A stretch of DNA of 13,763 nt, from positions 1 through 13,763 of the forward strand of contig SVNB01000044.1 of NCBI GenBank assembly GCA_015067125.1, written 5' to 3'. Position numbers and translations under genes: made by a program. Below, in pieces: positions 1 to 5,885 of the stretch. Within the stretch, counting starts at the first letter, position 1, and the number at the start of each line of letters is the position of its first letter. Below the pieces are notes generated by a model. That model saw only the letters and a program-made list of their open reading frames with translations, did no database searches and was not told the DNA's origin. Origin of the DNA: Oscillospiraceae bacterium (lineage in GTDB: Bacteria; Bacillota; Clostridia; Oscillospirales; Ruminococcaceae).

Positions 1-15
1 GGTGGTGAGTTTATT

Positions 16-56
16 CCCCCTTAATTTTAAGGGGGAGTCGCTCGCGGGAGCGAGCG
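16..56. repeat. Tandem pair of short hairpins
   Basis: CCCCC (16-20) pairs with GGGGG (31-35), and the TTAATTTTAA between them can extend the stem. It is followed at once by CGCTCGC (39-45) and GCGAGCG (50-56), with GGGA as the loop. The pair resembles modular intergenic repeats common in clostridial genomes and is not a coding sequence. Confidence 0.5.
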
Positions 57-86
57 GGTAGGGGTTTAAAACTTTTCTTTTCAGGC

Positions 87-126
87 ACTACCCGGTTTCT
101 TTTGGTTTCAAAAGAAATGGGGTAGT
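87..126. repeat. Long two-part hairpin
   Basis: ACTACCC (87-93) pairs with GGGTAGT (120-126), and TTTCTTTTG (96-104) pairs with CAAAAGAAA (109-117). A two-base internal bulge separates the stems, and GTTT forms the loop. There is no T-run on either side, so a plain intrinsic terminator is unlikely. It may be part of the intergenic repeat cluster. Confidence 0.5.
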
Positions 127-163
127 ACATCTATAAAACGACAATCCCTACGGGTTACCTGTT

Positions 164-213
164 ATCCCTCATCCACCGCCGCAAGCGGCGGTCCCCCTTC
201 CCCTCTGGGAAGG
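164..213 (-). repeat. 50-bp intergenic repeat, inverted copy
   Basis: By eye the reverse complement of this stretch is identical over 50 bp to 5681-5730. It contains a CCTTCCC-type hairpin, a second hairpin built from ACCGCCGC and GCGGCGGT, and the start of the conserved GGATGAGGGAT tail. The two copies face each other and bracket the feo and glycolipid gene blocks. Confidence 0.85.
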
Positions 214-320
214 TTGCCCTTCGGGTTACTTTGTTTTGCGGAACGGTCAGGACCGCTCCCTACTGTGCTGCCGCAAATAGGAGGATAATATCCGTTCCTG
301 CGATAAATTTGAAAAACAGA

Positions 321-355
321 AAAACACCGCAGAAAATTTCTTCTGCGGTGTTTTT
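321..355 (-). terminator. Terminator of the feo operon
   Basis: AAAACACCGCAGAA (321-334) pairs with TTCTGCGGTGTTTT (341-354) around a six-base loop, and a T-run follows on the minus strand. It lies just after the stop of the small Cys-rich gene, so it closes the leftward feo operon. The stem has A and T runs on both flanks and could also act on plus-strand transcripts. Confidence 0.85.
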
Positions 356-380
356 CCAAAAGGTTCTCGAAAAAAGGCTC

Positions 381-554
381 TTAATTATCGGTATGGCAGC
401 CGGAACAACAGCCGCCTTCTTCGCTTTTTTTGCAGCAGGAGCGGCCATAGGGACAGCCGATGCACTTGCTGCCGCTCTTTTTTTCTTTATAGATGTAATA
501 TCCGGCGGCACCAAGAAGCACCGCAAGAATAACGATGATAATAATATCTTCCAT
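381..554 (-). CDS. FeoB-associated Cys-rich membrane protein
   Basis: This 57-residue gene encodes a predicted single-pass membrane protein. Residues 3-22 form one hydrophobic segment (DIIIIVILAVLLGAAGYYIY). A short lysine-rich stretch follows, and then a tail with seven cysteines at 31, 34, 40, 41, 49, 50 and 53, including the pairs CIGC, SCC and GCCSGC. This matches the FeoB-associated Cys-rich family found next to feoB in many Firmicutes. The ATG at 554 has a GAAAGGA ribosome binding site about seven bases upstream. The gene starts 34 bp after the feoB stop and ends just before a strong terminator, so it is the last gene of the operon. A role in handling or delivering iron with FeoB is inferred from context, and the biochemical function of the family is not settled. 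Confidence 0.88.
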   Translation of the reverse strand: MEDIIIIVILAVLLGAAGYYIYKEKKSGSKCIGCPYGRSCCKKSEEGGCCSGCHTDN

Positions 555-588
555 AAAACCGTTCCTTTCTTTAAATTTTTATTGTTGT

Positions 589-2589
589 TTATGCTTTTGC
601 GGTTTTGGTTTTGGAGCTTCTTTCTTCCGCGGTAACGCAAAGATAAACTATTACGGAAGCTATGGCAAGAACAGTAACAAGGCCGGGAACAAAAGCAGCG
701 CCAAAAGTGCCTTCGGCCATAAGGGTTCCGATCTGGTACACAAAGAACGCAACGGTATAGCCAACGGCAAACTGAAGGCCGATGCCTCCCCAAAGCCATT
801 TTGCGCTTTTCATTTCCGCGTTCATGGCGCCGATGGCCGCAAAGCAGGGCGGAGTGAAAAGGTTGAACATAAGATAAGCAAGGGCGGCGGCTTTGGTTAT
901 GGCCATAACGCCTGCAACTTCTGCGCCGGCACCTTCCAGAAGTTCAAGTTCTTCTGCGTTGATAAGATTTTCGAGCCCGACAAAGCAGACGGCAAGTGTG
1001 CCGACAACGTTTTCTTTTGCGATAAATCCGGTGATGGCTGCGGCGGCAAGTTCCCAGGAAAGAACGCCCACAACCGGCACAAGAATATAGGCAAAAGGTC
1101 CTGCTATGGAAGCAAGAATGGAAGAATCCGCGCTTTCCGCAACGCCGAAGGACCAATCAAAGGTCTGCATGATCTGAACGGCGGTGTTGCAAAGAAGAAT
1201 TATGGTCGCAGCTTTTACGATATATGCCCAGCCGCGGCTGCACATGGATTTAAAGGCTCTGCCAAGGCTTGGAAGCTTGTAATCCGGAAGTTCCATAATA
1301 AAGAAAGATTTTTTTACTTTGTATCCGGTGATTTTGTTTACAAGCAAAGCGCCAAAAAAGATAATGGCAATGCCGGAAAAATACATAAGTGCGCTTACCC
1401 AGCCTGCGTTATCAAAAAACGCGCCGGCAAAAAGAGAAATTACCGGAATTTTTGCGCCGCAGGGCATAAAAGGTGCAAGCATCGCGGCGGCACGGCGTTC
1501 GCGTTCGTTACGAATGGTACGGCTTGCCATAACGCCCGGAACAGCACAGCCAATAGCTATTACAAAGGGAATTACGGATTTGCCGGAAAGGCCGACTTTT
1601 TTGAATATTGGGTCAAGAACAACGGCGGCCCTTGCCATATATCCGCAGTCTTCCAAAAGCGCAATAAGAAAATACATGATCATAACAAGTGGAAGGAAGC
1701 CCACAACGGCGCCTACGCCGCCGATAATGCCATCCACAAGCAGTGCGGAAAGAATGGGACTTGCGCCGGAAAGCATTTCGCCCGCCCAGGCCTGGAAAGA
1801 TTCTATCCAACCAACAAGAAGATCCGCAACCATAACGCCAAGGCCGTCTTCGTGCTGAGAGATAAGAAAAACAAGGGTCATAACAACCGCAAAAATCGGA
1901 ATGCCCAGCCATTTGTTGGTAAGAATGGCATCTATTTTATCCCCGGTGTTTTTTTGGCGGGTAAGAACTTTTCTGGTTTCGACGGATTTTACAATGCCGT
2001 TTACAAATTCAAAGCGTTTTCTGTCTGCGGCAACAACGGCTTCTTTGCTGGAAAGGTCAACTTCGCCCTGTTCATAGGGTGCCTTCTGGCCTTTGCCAAA
2101 CTGTTCAACAGCGGCTTTTATTACTTCTTTAAGGCCTTCCGCTTCGGTGGAAACGGTATCTGTTACCGGGCAGCCGAGTTTTTGCGAAAGAAGCCTGCTG
2201 TTTATAACAGTTTCTTTCTTTTCGTTCACGTCCGCTTTGTTAAGGGCAACCACTACCGGAACGCCGAGTTCCAGAAGCTGTGTGGTAAAGAAAAGGCTTC
2301 TGGAAAGGTTTGTTGCATCAACTATGTTGATGATAACGTCCGGGTTTTCGTTTTTTACGTAAGAACTGGTGATGCTTTCTTCGGAAGTGAAGGGCGACAT
2401 AGAATATGCGCCGGGAAGGTCAACCGCAATAAGTTCTTCCGCTCCGTCAAAAAAGGATTTTTTGATGGGGTGTTCTTTTTTCTCCACCGTAACGCCGGCC
2501 CAGTTGCCGACTTTTTCGTTGCGCCCGGTAAGAGCGTTATACATTGTTGTTTTTCCGCTGTTGGGGTTTCCCGTAAGCGCAATTCTCAT
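589..2589 (-). CDS. feoB: Ferrous iron transporter FeoB
   Basis: FeoB is the membrane permease for Fe(II), with a cytosolic GTPase domain at its N-terminus. Numbering from the chosen start (666 residues), G1 is GNPNSGKTT at 7-15, the G2 region NWAGVTVEKKE is at 29-39, G3 DLPGAYS is at 57-63, G4 NKAD is at 117-120 and the G5-like VSTEAEG is at 146-152. The membrane part begins near 224. It carries the family's two conserved cysteine motifs, GCAVPG around 347-352 and PCGAKIP around 376-382, and several further hydrophobic segments. I chose the ATG at 2589 because the AAAGGAG at 2600-2606 is ten bases away. The in-frame ATG at 2598 is only one base from that site. The gene lies downstream of feoA and 34 bp ahead of the Cys-rich gene. 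Length and motifs are normal for the family. Confidence 0.97.
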   Translation of the reverse strand: MRIALTGNPNSGKTTMYNALTGRNEKVGNWAGVTVEKKEHPIKKSFFDGAEELIAVDLPGAYSMSPFTSEESITSSYVKNENPDVIINIVDATNLSRSLFFTTQLLELGVPVVVALNKADVNEKKETVINSRLLSQKLGCPVTDTVSTEAEGLKEVIKAAVEQFGKGQKAPYEQGEVDLSSKEAVVAADRKRFEFVNGIVKSVETRKVLTRQKNTGDKIDAILTNKWLGIPIFAVVMTLVFLISQHEDGLGVMVADLLVGWIESFQAWAGEMLSGASPILSALLVDGIIGGVGAVVGFLPLVMIMYFLIALLEDCGYMARAAVVLDPIFKKVGLSGKSVIPFVIAIGCAVPGVMASRTIRNERERRAAAMLAPFMPCGAKIPVISLFAGAFFDNAGWVSALMYFSGIAIIFFGALLVNKITGYKVKKSFFIMELPDYKLPSLGRAFKSMCSRGWAYIVKAATIILLCNTAVQIMQTFDWSFGVAESADSSILASIAGPFAYILVPVVGVLSWELAAAAITGFIAKENVVGTLAVCFVGLENLINAEELELLEGAGAEVAGVMAITKAAALAYLMFNLFTPPCFAAIGAMNAEMKSAKWLWGGIGLQFAVGYTVAFFVYQIGTLMAEGTFGAAFVPGLVTVLAIASVIVYLCVTAEERSSKTKTAKA

Positions 2590-2631
2590 AGATGTCATTC
2601 TCCTTTATGCGTTAAAAACAGTTTGTTGTTC

Positions 2632-2660
2632 AAGTTAGGATACACTAACCGATGTGTAAA
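2632..2660 (-). promoter_or_regulatory. Candidate internal promoter of feoB
   Basis: On the minus strand TTTACA (2655-2660) is followed after 17 bases by TAACTT (2632-2637). The -35 is good and the -10 is weak. The spacer and -10 overlap the GTTAG-N6-CTAAC box at 2634-2649, as expected for a repressed promoter. This is a tentative reading. Confidence 0.35.
2634..2649. promoter_or_regulatory. DtxR-type operator between feoA and feoB
   Basis: GTTAG-GATACA-CTAAC is a 16-bp interrupted palindrome with the same arms and spacing as the two boxes in the feoA leader. It sits in the feoA-feoB gap just downstream of a terminator-like hairpin, which suggests feoB has separate iron control. The matching arms are seen directly, while the DtxR/IdeR assignment is inferred. 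Confidence 0.6.
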
Positions 2661-2687
2661 AAAGACAGCCGGCAGATATTTTGCCGG
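2658..2687 (-). terminator. Terminator-like hairpin after feoA
   Basis: On the minus strand CCGGCA and TGCCGG (2669-2687) form a six-pair GC-rich stem. Five bases later comes a run of six T (2658-2663). The spacing to the T-run is longer than ideal, so it may be a partial terminator that lowers read-through from feoA into feoB. Confidence 0.5.
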
Positions 2688-2693
2688 AACGGC

Positions 2694-2909
2694 TTATTCC
2701 ACAATGATTGCTTCTGCCAGCTGTTTATCTATGCTGTATCTGCCGTCTTTTATAGAAACGGTGCACATTTTTTTAAGACGCGAAACAACGGTTATTGGTT
2801 CGCCGCTGTAACAGCCAAGAGAAAAAAGAAAAGCATCAAGTTCTTCATCATCTGTTTTGATGGATTTGATGATATATTCTTTGCCCTCTTCCGCAGACAT
2901 AAGATTCAT
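2694..2909 (-). CDS. feoA: FeoA family Fe(II) transport protein
   Basis: FeoA is a small cytosolic SH3-like protein that works with FeoB in ferrous iron uptake. The product is 71 residues, a normal length. It contains FLFSLGCYSGEPITVVSR around 27-44, where the family's turn and beta strands lie, and a C-terminal part around 51-71 (VSIKDGRYSIDKQLAEAI). I chose the ATG at 2909, which has AAGGTGA five bases upstream. The in-frame GTG at 2918 lies inside that ribosome binding site and cannot be the start. It is the first gene of the leftward feo locus, with the promoter at 3000-3028 and two DtxR-type boxes in its leader. A hairpin and a third box separate it from feoB. Confidence 0.93.
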   Translation of the reverse strand: MNLMSAEEGKEYIIKSIKTDDEELDAFLFSLGCYSGEPITVVSRLKKMCTVSIKDGRYSIDKQLAEAIIVE

Positions 2910-2941
2910 GTGTATCACCTTGCTTACTGAATAATAGATGG

Positions 2942-2957
2942 GTTAGCTAAAACTAAC
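2942..2957. promoter_or_regulatory. DtxR-type operator, promoter-distal box
   Basis: GTTAG-CTAAAA-CTAAC is a 16-bp interrupted palindrome in the feoA leader. Its centre is 34 bp from that of the box at 2976-2991, close to three helical turns. Its outer arms match the other two boxes exactly, while the six central bases differ. Confidence 0.6.
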
Positions 2958-2975
2958 TGTTTCTGATAAGAAAAA

Positions 2976-2991
2976 GTTAGGCCAACCTAAC
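2976..2991. promoter_or_regulatory. DtxR-type operator, promoter-proximal box
   Basis: GTTAG-GCCAAC-CTAAC. Read on the minus strand with its flanks it is TTAGGTTGGCCTAACTT, which is close to the known DtxR/IdeR iron-box consensus TTAGGTTAGCCTAACCTAA. It lies about eight bases downstream of the -10 element, over the expected transcription start, a position that would block initiation when iron is plentiful. Confidence 0.75.
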
Positions 2992-2999
2992 CAAATGAT

Positions 3000-3028
3000 A
3001 TTTTAGCACTAATGCACAGCTTTGTCAA
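3000..3028 (-). promoter_or_regulatory. Promoter of feoA
   Basis: On the minus strand TTGACA (3023-3028) is followed after exactly 17 bases by TAAAAT (3000-3005). The -35 is perfect and the -10 nearly so. The iron-box palindrome at 2976-2991 follows immediately downstream. Confidence 0.85.
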
Positions 3029-3063
3029 TAGCTTTTTGTTAAATATTTTAATTTTTACAAAAT

Positions 3064-3099
3064 AAAAAAACCGCCGCGGATTATTCCGCGGCGGTTTTT
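3064..3099 (-). terminator. Terminator overlapping the PAP2 gene end
   Basis: CCGCCGCGG (3071-3079) pairs perfectly with CCGCGGCGG (3086-3094). Seven T follow on the minus strand (3064-3070) and five on the plus strand. One arm lies within the last codons of the PAP2 gene and the stop codon falls in the loop. It insulates the glycolipid operon from the feoA promoter. Confidence 0.9.
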
Positions 3100-3761
3100 G
3101 CTTTGCCCTTTGCAAAAACAAGGTAATAGGCTGCGGCACAAATCGGCAGCGCCGCAAACACGTCAAGGATCGAATGCTGCTTTAAAAAAACAGTGGATGC
3201 ACATATAAGAACCGCCATTATGCCAAAGGCAAATTTCCATTTGGACGATTCCAGCCCTTTTGTGTGCCAGGCGGTAAACATAACCGCCAAAGAACCTATT
3301 ACGTGAATGGAAGGGCAAACGTTCGTGTTCGTATCGAACACATAGAACCCTTTAAGGAATTCTGTAAAAAGGTTGCTTCGTTCAAAAACCGCGGGGCGCA
3401 GTTCCTGCGAAGTGGGAAAAACGAGGTAAACTATAATCGCGAAAGAATAGGTGAAAATTATATATTTCATCAATCTCTTAAAGGATTCAACATCATACAA
3501 AAGCGTATAAAGATGTATTCCGATAAGAAACACGAACCAAAAAAGATAGGGAATAAGAAAATATTCGCAGAAAGGAATTTTATCATCAAGCGCACAGTGC
3601 ATGGGGTAATAGCAATCCACCCGATAGATCCTTTCCACAAAAAGGAACATAAATCCGAACACCGGCCAAAAGACAAGATATTTTAAATGCGAAAATTCAG
3701 GGGTGTTCAGTCTGCAAAATCTGAATTTTCTGTAATCTCTTTCCGGAGAAAGCTTTTGCAT
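3081..3761 (-). CDS. PAP2-family membrane phosphatase
   Basis: The product is a predicted 226-residue membrane enzyme of the PAP2 (type 2 phosphatidic acid phosphatase) superfamily. Hydrophobic segments lie around residues 28-43, 66-90, 99-115, 153-165, 176-190 and 200-216. The catalytic signatures are CPSIH at 149-153 and STVFLKQHSILD at 189-200, with the expected histidine at 196 and aspartate at 200. The usual first motif is reduced to ELRP near 120-123, and the usual arginine of the third motif appears as Thr190, resembling Aur1/inositolphosphotransferase-like branches. Members remove phosphate from lipids such as phosphatidate or transfer phospho-head-groups. The ATG at 3761 has GGAGG six bases upstream. 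The gene overlaps the end of the glycosyltransferase by 55 bp, so the two are probably co-translated. Making diacylglycerol for that enzyme is a reasonable inference. The exact substrate cannot be read from sequence. Confidence 0.85.
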   Translation of the reverse strand: MQKLSPERDYRKFRFCRLNTPEFSHLKYLVFWPVFGFMFLFVERIYRVDCYYPMHCALDDKIPFCEYFLIPYLFWFVFLIGIHLYTLLYDVESFKRLMKYIIFTYSFAIIVYLVFPTSQELRPAVFERSNLFTEFLKGFYVFDTNTNVCPSIHVIGSLAVMFTAWHTKGLESSKWKFAFGIMAVLICASTVFLKQHSILDVFAALPICAAAYYLVFAKGKAKTAAE

Positions 3762-4870
3762 ATTGAACCTCCAAGATAATCAGAAATTTCTGCGGCGGCA
3801 TTGTTCTTTTGGTTTTGCATCAGATTATTGCGAAGAAGCTCAAGTTTTTCTTCATCACTAAGGAGGAGAGAGCATTTTTTTGCAAGCGCCTTTGGTGTGG
3901 GTGCGCTTTCGCCGCCGCAGATTTTTATGAAGTATTCCATATTATGTTTTTCACACCCGGCAACGGCATCTATCATCACCATGGGCAGTGCCTTTGCCAA
4001 AGCTTCGCTGGTGCAAAGTCCGCCGGGTTTGGTAAGATAAAGATCGGCGCTGTCCATAAGCAGGGGAACGTCCTTTGCAAAACCCACTATATGTATATTT
4101 TTTGCGGTTTTATACTTGGAGTAAAGCTTTTTGTAAAGTTTGCGGTTATTTCCGCAAACAACAGAAATATCTGTATCCGCCGTTATATCTTTATGCAGGT
4201 ATTCAAGTATTTTTTCAACGGGGCCGCAGCCCATGCTTCCGCCCATAATAAGCAGATGGCGTTTTCCGCAAAGGCAGAATGCGGCTTTGGCCTTTTCTTT
4301 TTCGATTCTGCAAATAAAATTTTTTCGAACGGGAATTCCGGAAGGAATGATTTTTTCTTCCGGAACACCGTTTGCGATAAATTCACCCGCAAGGGAATTA
4401 TCCGGAATAAAACAATAATCGTAATCAAAAGAAGCTGCTCCCGGGCTGCAGGTATAATCCGTTGCGACAAAAGCGGTTTTTATGCCGTTTTTGCTTTTGC
4501 CCTCAAATGCTTTTTCAAGAATCATTCCGCAAAAAACATGAACGCATATAATCGTATCGAACTTGTTTTCCGTTATATAGCTATAAAGCTTTTCCGCGCC
4601 GGAAGTAAGAAGTTTATATACCAAAGAACCCTTTGCCAGAAAGCTGCTGTGTTTTTCCGCAAAGCCGTAACCAAACTTAAAAACCGCAGGAAAACGCCTG
4701 TACATAAGCGAATGTCCTTTGGACATAAAATTTGCGAATCCATGGGAAACAAAAGCAAGGGAATCCTCTGTGCGGGTGTAAATTCCGTTTTCGGCAAAAG
4801 CTTCCGCAATGGCGGCCGCGCAGGAATTGTGTCCGCCGCCGGTATTGCAGCTTAAAATCAAAACACGCAT
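3707..4870 (-). CDS. MGDG-synthase-like glycosyltransferase (GT28)
   Basis: The product has 387 residues and the two-domain (GT-B) layout of processive diacylglycerol glycosyltransferases such as UgtP and plant MGDG synthase. The N-terminal domain opens with the glycine-rich loop SCNTGGGHNSCA (7-18) and includes ATDYTCSPG (136-144). The C-terminal GT28 domain has MGGSMG (209-214) and the sugar-nucleotide motif TKPGGLCTSEALAKALP (280-296), with the catalytic region around GCEKHN (305-310). I chose the ATG at 4870, since AAAGGAG lies eight bases upstream. The in-frame GTG at 4891 lies before that site. The gene overlaps the upstream CrtO-like gene by 13 bp and the downstream PAP2 gene by 55 bp. 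Transfer of a hexose to a lipid acceptor at the membrane is the likely reaction. The sugar and acceptor are inferred. Confidence 0.9.
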   Translation of the reverse strand: MRVLILSCNTGGGHNSCAAAIAEAFAENGIYTRTEDSLAFVSHGFANFMSKGHSLMYRRFPAVFKFGYGFAEKHSSFLAKGSLVYKLLTSGAEKLYSYITENKFDTIICVHVFCGMILEKAFEGKSKNGIKTAFVATDYTCSPGAASFDYDYCFIPDNSLAGEFIANGVPEEKIIPSGIPVRKNFICRIEKEKAKAAFCLCGKRHLLIMGGSMGCGPVEKILEYLHKDITADTDISVVCGNNRKLYKKLYSKYKTAKNIHIVGFAKDVPLLMDSADLYLTKPGGLCTSEALAKALPMVMIDAVAGCEKHNMEYFIKICGGESAPTPKALAKKCSLLLSDEEKLELLRNNLMQNQKNNAAAEISDYLGGSICKSFLRKEITENSDFAD

Positions 4871-5361
4871 CTGTTTTGCTCCTTTCCGCACAGAACTTTT
4901 TCTTCGGGATATTTTTTTCTGTAAACAGAAACAAGCCTTGGGCGGTTATAGCGCTGAATCACTATAAACACCATATTTATAAAAAAGCTTAAAACAAAAC
5001 AGATCCTTCCGCCCGTTCCCGGCCAGATAAAAAGATACCCGATGCCGAAAATTATAAGCCAGAAATGCACTGCTTCCGCAACGCAGGTTTCGGATATCAT
5101 AATCATAAGCTTTTCTTTATCCGGAGTTCCGCAAAGCTTTTTAGGCGGCATAATTTTTGTGAAGATACGGCTCATATCCGGAACCTTGCTTTGCCATTTG
5201 GCAATGCCGATTTTTTTATAGATTTTGCCGCCTTTTTCAAAATCAAAAGAAGAAAAGGGAAAACAATCGTGTTTAAAAATACTTTTTGGCAGAATTCTGC
5301 CGATAATAAAAGAAGCAATGCCAAGAATGGCAAAATAAACAGCGCAGCGCCAAAAAGCCAT
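4858..5361 (-). CDS. CrtO-like glycolipid acyltransferase
   Basis: This 167-residue membrane protein resembles CrtO, the glycosyl-4,4'-diaponeurosporenoate acyltransferase that finishes staphyloxanthin in Staphylococcus. Recognisable blocks are SFDFEKGGKIYKKIGI (38-53) followed by KWQSKVPD (55-62), ETCVAEAVHFW (91-101), and QRYNRPRL (136-143). The last is nearly the same as the tail of the staphylococcal enzyme as I remember it. Hydrophobic segments occur near 6-22, 99-113 and 120-135. The ATG at 5361 has GGGAGG seven bases upstream. The in-frame ATG at 5376 precedes this site and is rejected. No carotenoid genes are nearby. The following overlapping genes are a lipid glycosyltransferase and a PAP2 phosphatase, so the acyl acceptor is more likely a sugar on a glycolipid. 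That assignment is inference. Confidence 0.82.
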   Translation of the reverse strand: MAFWRCAVYFAILGIASFIIGRILPKSIFKHDCFPFSSFDFEKGGKIYKKIGIAKWQSKVPDMSRIFTKIMPPKKLCGTPDKEKLMIMISETCVAEAVHFWLIIFGIGYLFIWPGTGGRICFVLSFFINMVFIVIQRYNRPRLVSVYRKKYPEEKVLCGKEQNRCVF

Positions 5362-5470
5362 ATAAATTCCTCCCATTTTTATTTTACGGGAAAAATATAC
5401 CGCTTTTTGTGCAACTGTTTTTCAACACAAGGTCAAACTTTGTTGAAAAAATTGTTCCGAAAACAAAAAA

Positions 5471-5585
5471 GCCTTCCCCTGTGGGAAGGTGGATTTTTCG
5501 CCAAAGGCGAAAAAGACGGATGAGGGATTATCAAGTAACCCGGAGGGTATTCAACAAAACGCAGGGCCGCCCCTACGACGATTCA
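5471..5585 (+). repeat. Modular intergenic repeat, copy A
   Basis: This copy is CCTTCCC (5472-5478) paired with GGGAAGG (5483-5489), then a second hairpin TTTTTCGCC (5494-5502) with GGCGAAAAA (5506-5514), then a tail at 5518-5585. The tail matches 5720-5786 with a few substitutions and one missing C. The two copies share flanks but carry different middle hairpins. Confidence 0.8.
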
Positions 5586-5650
5586 ATAAAATGTGCCGGT
5601 AATTTATAAAAGAATCCCCCAGTCACGCCTTTATTCTGATGGGTGTGCCA

Positions 5651-5671
5651 GCCCCCTTTAGGCAAGGGGGC
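5651..5671. repeat. Hairpin with TTTAGGCAA apex
   Basis: GCCCCCTT (5651-5658) pairs with AAGGGGGC (5664-5671). The apex TTTAGGCAA is also found in the hairpin at 7448-7465, whose stem differs but stays paired, so the two look like members of one repeat family. Confidence 0.6.
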
Positions 5672-5680
5672 CAAATTTAG

Positions 5681-5786
5681 CCTTCCCAGAGGGGAAGGGG
5701 GACCGCCGCTTGCGGCGGTGGATGAGGGATTATCAAGTAACCCGGAGGGCATTCAACAAAACGCAGGGCCGCCCTACGACTATTCA
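5681..5786 (+). repeat. Modular intergenic repeat, copy B
   Basis: The first 50 bases (5681-5730) are the inverted counterpart of 164-213. The middle hairpin is ACCGCCGC with GCGGCGGT (5702-5719), and the tail at 5720-5786 matches that of copy A at 5518-5585. The order of conserved head, variable hairpin and conserved tail indicates a modular repeat family. Confidence 0.85.
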
Positions 5787-5851
5787 CGGAATCGTTTTAT
5801 TAACGCCGTCGTCCCATACGGTGGTTAGAGTCCCCGGTTTTCCGCATAAAC

Positions 5852-5883
5852 AAAAAACGACAGACAAAAGTCTGTCGTTTTTT
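5852..5883 (-). terminator. Terminator of the tRNA-Arg gene
   Basis: AAAAAACGACAGAC (5852-5865) pairs with GTCTGTCGTTTTTT (5870-5883) around a four-base loop. On the minus strand the stem is followed by a T-run. It starts two bases after the CCA end of the tRNA. Confidence 0.92.
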
Positions 5884-5885
5884 CT

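Larger units (their letters stand above)
1..320. other. Non-coding region with hairpin repeats
   Basis: I find no convincing gene in this stretch. From left to right it holds an inverted repeat of five C and five G around TTAATTTTAA (16-35), a GC-rich hairpin (39-45 with 50-56), a long hairpin (87-93 and 96-104 with 109-117 and 120-126), a 50-bp block repeated in inverted orientation at 5681-5730 (here 164-213), and a small hairpin (240-248 with 251-259). None carries a clean T-run of the kind that would mark it as a plain terminator. A gene to the left of the window may end nearby, but this cannot be judged here. Confidence 0.7.
5362..5851. other. Intergenic region with repeats and leader of the lipid operon
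   Basis: No gene is convincing here. Near the acyltransferase start there is a possible minus-strand -10 (TATATT, 5394-5399) with a poor -35. A 10-bp inverted repeat, TTTTTCAACA (5418-5427) with TGTTGAAAAA (5441-5450), lies further out and has weak terminator character. From 5471 to about 5790 the region is filled by modular hairpin repeats. Confidence 0.65.

Noticed and set aside
260..799. Minus-strand frame of about 179 residues overlapping the feoB end
   Set aside because: It crosses the operon terminator and the Cys-rich gene in another frame, with Arg/Cys-rich composition. The 57-residue gene at 381-554 fits the start signals and a known family instead.
535..2811. Long open frame on the plus strand opposite feoB
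   Set aside because: Its translation is rich in Lys, Asn, Gly, Phe and Cys with no domain, and it lies antisense to a clear FeoB. It is a by-product of feoB codon structure.
2910..3060. Possible riboswitch in the feoA leader
   Set aside because: The leader is short and its palindromes are DNA operator-like with identical arms. I see no conserved riboswitch core.
5471..5786. Possible insertion sequence or small transposon
   Set aside because: There is no transposase and no target duplication. Hairpin modules of about 100 bp fit intergenic repeats better.
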